A DNA stretch of 6,381 nt from Nitrososphaerales archaeon. Lineage in GTDB: Archaea > Thermoproteota > Nitrososphaeria > Nitrososphaerales > Gagatemarchaeaceae. Each line of letters starts with the position of its first letter. Position 1 is the stretch's first letter. Shown piece after piece: positions 5,146-6,381 of the stretch. The stretch spans positions 1-6,381 of the forward strand of contig JASHVT010000167.1 of assembly GCA_030039515.1 (NCBI GenBank). Reading direction: 5' to 3'. The notes beneath the pieces were generated by a model. It saw only the letters and a list, made by a program, of their open reading frames with translations, had not been told where the DNA came from and ran no database searches. The position numbers and the translations under genes are program-made.

Positions 5146-6381
5146 CTAGGACGCCCGCATCGGCACCCTCGTGGCGCGCGAAACGCGCCTGACGAGGAGA
5201 TAGGACGCAACGAGCAGGGCCGCGAACGAAACCGCCACTCCCGGCGCGTATGGGAACTCAGGGATCCCGCCGCTTGAGGAGGAGGTGGTTGAAGTAGCAT
5301 TCGTGGACGTCGCGACCACGGTGCTCTGACTCGTCGTAGTCAACTCATTCGACGAAATCAGGTCAGGAATGGACATCGCGTAGACGTAGTTGTACCCGCC
5401 TGACTCGTACAGCGTGTTCGTCTGAGCGTCGAGCGCCGGCGTATACTCCGCGTTGGAATAGCCTTCGGGAACGGGGGTGGCGAGGCCGAGATCGCTGGTC
5501 CCAGAGATCCACTCGACGTGGTTGCCGTCGTTGACGAACATGTATCCATTGGTCGGGTCGAAGACCAGAGGGGTGCAGTTGTTTGACCCCCCGCAGTCGT
5601 CGGAGTGAACGGTGAGGGTCGCGAGGGGGCTGGTGCCGGAGAAGACCCCGATCGCACAGTTGTACCCGGCACCGTTCGGGCATCCTTCTGGGATGTACAT
5701 GTACCCGTCGGCGGGGTCGTAGGCCGGGGTCCCCGGCTCAACGGTCAGTGGTATCGTAGCGACTACCGAGATTCCCGAGATCACAGAGATCGAGCAGAGC
5801 CCAACGGTGCTGTACTCGCATCCCGTGTTAGGCACGTAGACATCGCCGGTGCTCGGGTCGACCCCTGGGACTGACGGGAACTGTCCGACTGAGACCAGTG
5901 TACCAGGACCCCCGCTGGTGACGAGCGTCTGGTTGTACGGTCCGGAGGAGATGTACATGTCACCGTTGCTCGGGTCGAACACTGGGTCTGAGAGGTCCGC
6001 AGGGACGTTGCATCCCTGGCCGCAGGGCTGGATGAAGTTGGCGTCGTTCTGGACTATGCTCGCGGTCGCCCCCTGTATCAACGACCCGTGGTTCCCGCAG
6101 ACATAGAAGACGACCCCAGTGGCGTTGTCCACCCCGAGGTAGCCAGAGTCGCCGCATGTCACGCTCGTCAGGTTGGCGAGCACACTCTCTCCCGAGACAG
6201 CCACGAGGCCGGTCGCGACGGGGACGTAGATGTTCCCTGCCGCAAGGACGATCTCCGTGCCGATGTCCGAGAGCTCGACGTTCTGGACCGTGGCGACGAC
6301 CGTGGTACCCGATATCACTGACACCGTGTTTTCGCCCTGTTGCCCCCCGCTGACTGCGTTCGCCACGTAGATGTATCCGGT
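5146..6381 (-). CDS. Secreted beta-propeller surface protein, PEF-CTERM-like (5' partial)
   Basis: The frame stays open to the window edge, so the N-terminus and any signal peptide are missing; 411 residues are visible. The GTG at 6366 is not the real start, because the preceding codons read TGYIYVAN, part of a repeat. It is a YncE/YVTN-like beta-propeller with recurring (V/F/Y)DPxxGxxY turns at about residues 84, 135, 174, 221, 274 and 317, each near text such as VISGTTVVAT. A Ser/Thr-rich stalk follows (about 347-371). Then come Ile-Pro-Glu-Phe-Pro (Pro374), a membrane helix (about 379-397) and a basic tail RRVSRATR, the layout of archaeal PEF-CTERM anchors. Ten cysteines fall in five close pairs and five N-glycosylation sequons are visible (Asn70, 86, 150, 268, 361), all fitting an extracellular protein. 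The ligand is unknown; adhesion or surface-layer roles are guesses. The hydrolase-like gene follows 27 bases downstream. Confidence 0.85.
   Translation of the reverse strand, partial: TGYIYVANAVSGGQQGENTVSVISGTTVVATVQNVELSDIGTEIVLAAGNIYVPVATGLVAVSGESVLANLTSVTCGDSGYLGVDNATGVVFYVCGNHGSLIQGATASIVQNDANFIQPCGQGCNVPADLSDPVFDPSNGDMYISSGPYNQTLVTSGGPGTLVSVGQFPSVPGVDPSTGDVYVPNTGCEYSTVGLCSISVISGISVVATIPLTVEPGTPAYDPADGYMYIPEGCPNGAGYNCAIGVFSGTSPLATLTVHSDDCGGSNNCTPLVFDPTNGYMFVNDGNHVEWISGTSDLGLATPVPEGYSNAEYTPALDAQTNTLYESGGYNYVYAMSIPDLISSNELTTTSQSTVVATSTNATSTTSSSSGGIPEFPYAPGVAVSFAALLVASYLLVRRVSRATRVPMRAS

Noticed and set aside
5358..5741. 127- and 106-codon frames on the minus strand inside the propeller gene
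   Set aside because: They are out-of-frame readings of a gene whose own frame shows repeated propeller turns, a stalk and a membrane anchor.

Overview
The window looks archaeal, from a GC-rich lineage, most likely in or near the Thaumarchaeota/Nitrososphaerota or a related group; I cannot name a genus. Four things point there. There is a surface beta-propeller ending in Ile-Pro-Glu-Phe-Pro, one membrane helix and a basic tail (PEF-CTERM style). There is an archaeal-type winged-helix domain (HTH_45-like) on a cyclase. Arginine codons are mostly AGG. Three genes have TATA elements centred 26-28 bases upstream of the start codon, as expected for leaderless archaeal transcripts.

Layout. 33-1109 (+) is a fold-type II PLP enzyme of the threonine synthase family. 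It converges on a block of minus-strand genes. Read in the direction of transcription, that block has two parts. The first is a truncated secreted beta-propeller protein (6381-5146) followed 27 bases later by a TIM-barrel, glycoside-hydrolase-like protein (5118-4009) with a good Shine-Dalgarno site. After a gene-poor gap of about 390 bases holding inverted repeats come a bactofilin-like beta-helix protein (3617-2448), a winged-helix/class III adenylyl cyclase fusion (2422-1598) and a four-helix CtaA/COX15-like membrane protein (1547-1152).

How the genes may work together (inference). The propeller and the hydrolase-like gene are probably co-transcribed and may concern cell-surface or carbohydrate biology. 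The bactofilin-like gene and the cyclase are probably co-transcribed. That would pair a polymer-forming scaffold with a soluble cAMP-producing enzyme carrying a DNA-binding-type domain, and is the most interesting association here. The membrane protein has its own TATA element, and the threonine synthase homologue is independent.

No tRNA, rRNA, CRISPR array, insertion sequence or transposase was seen. Long open frames opposite the bactofilin-like and cyclase genes are treated as antisense shadows.
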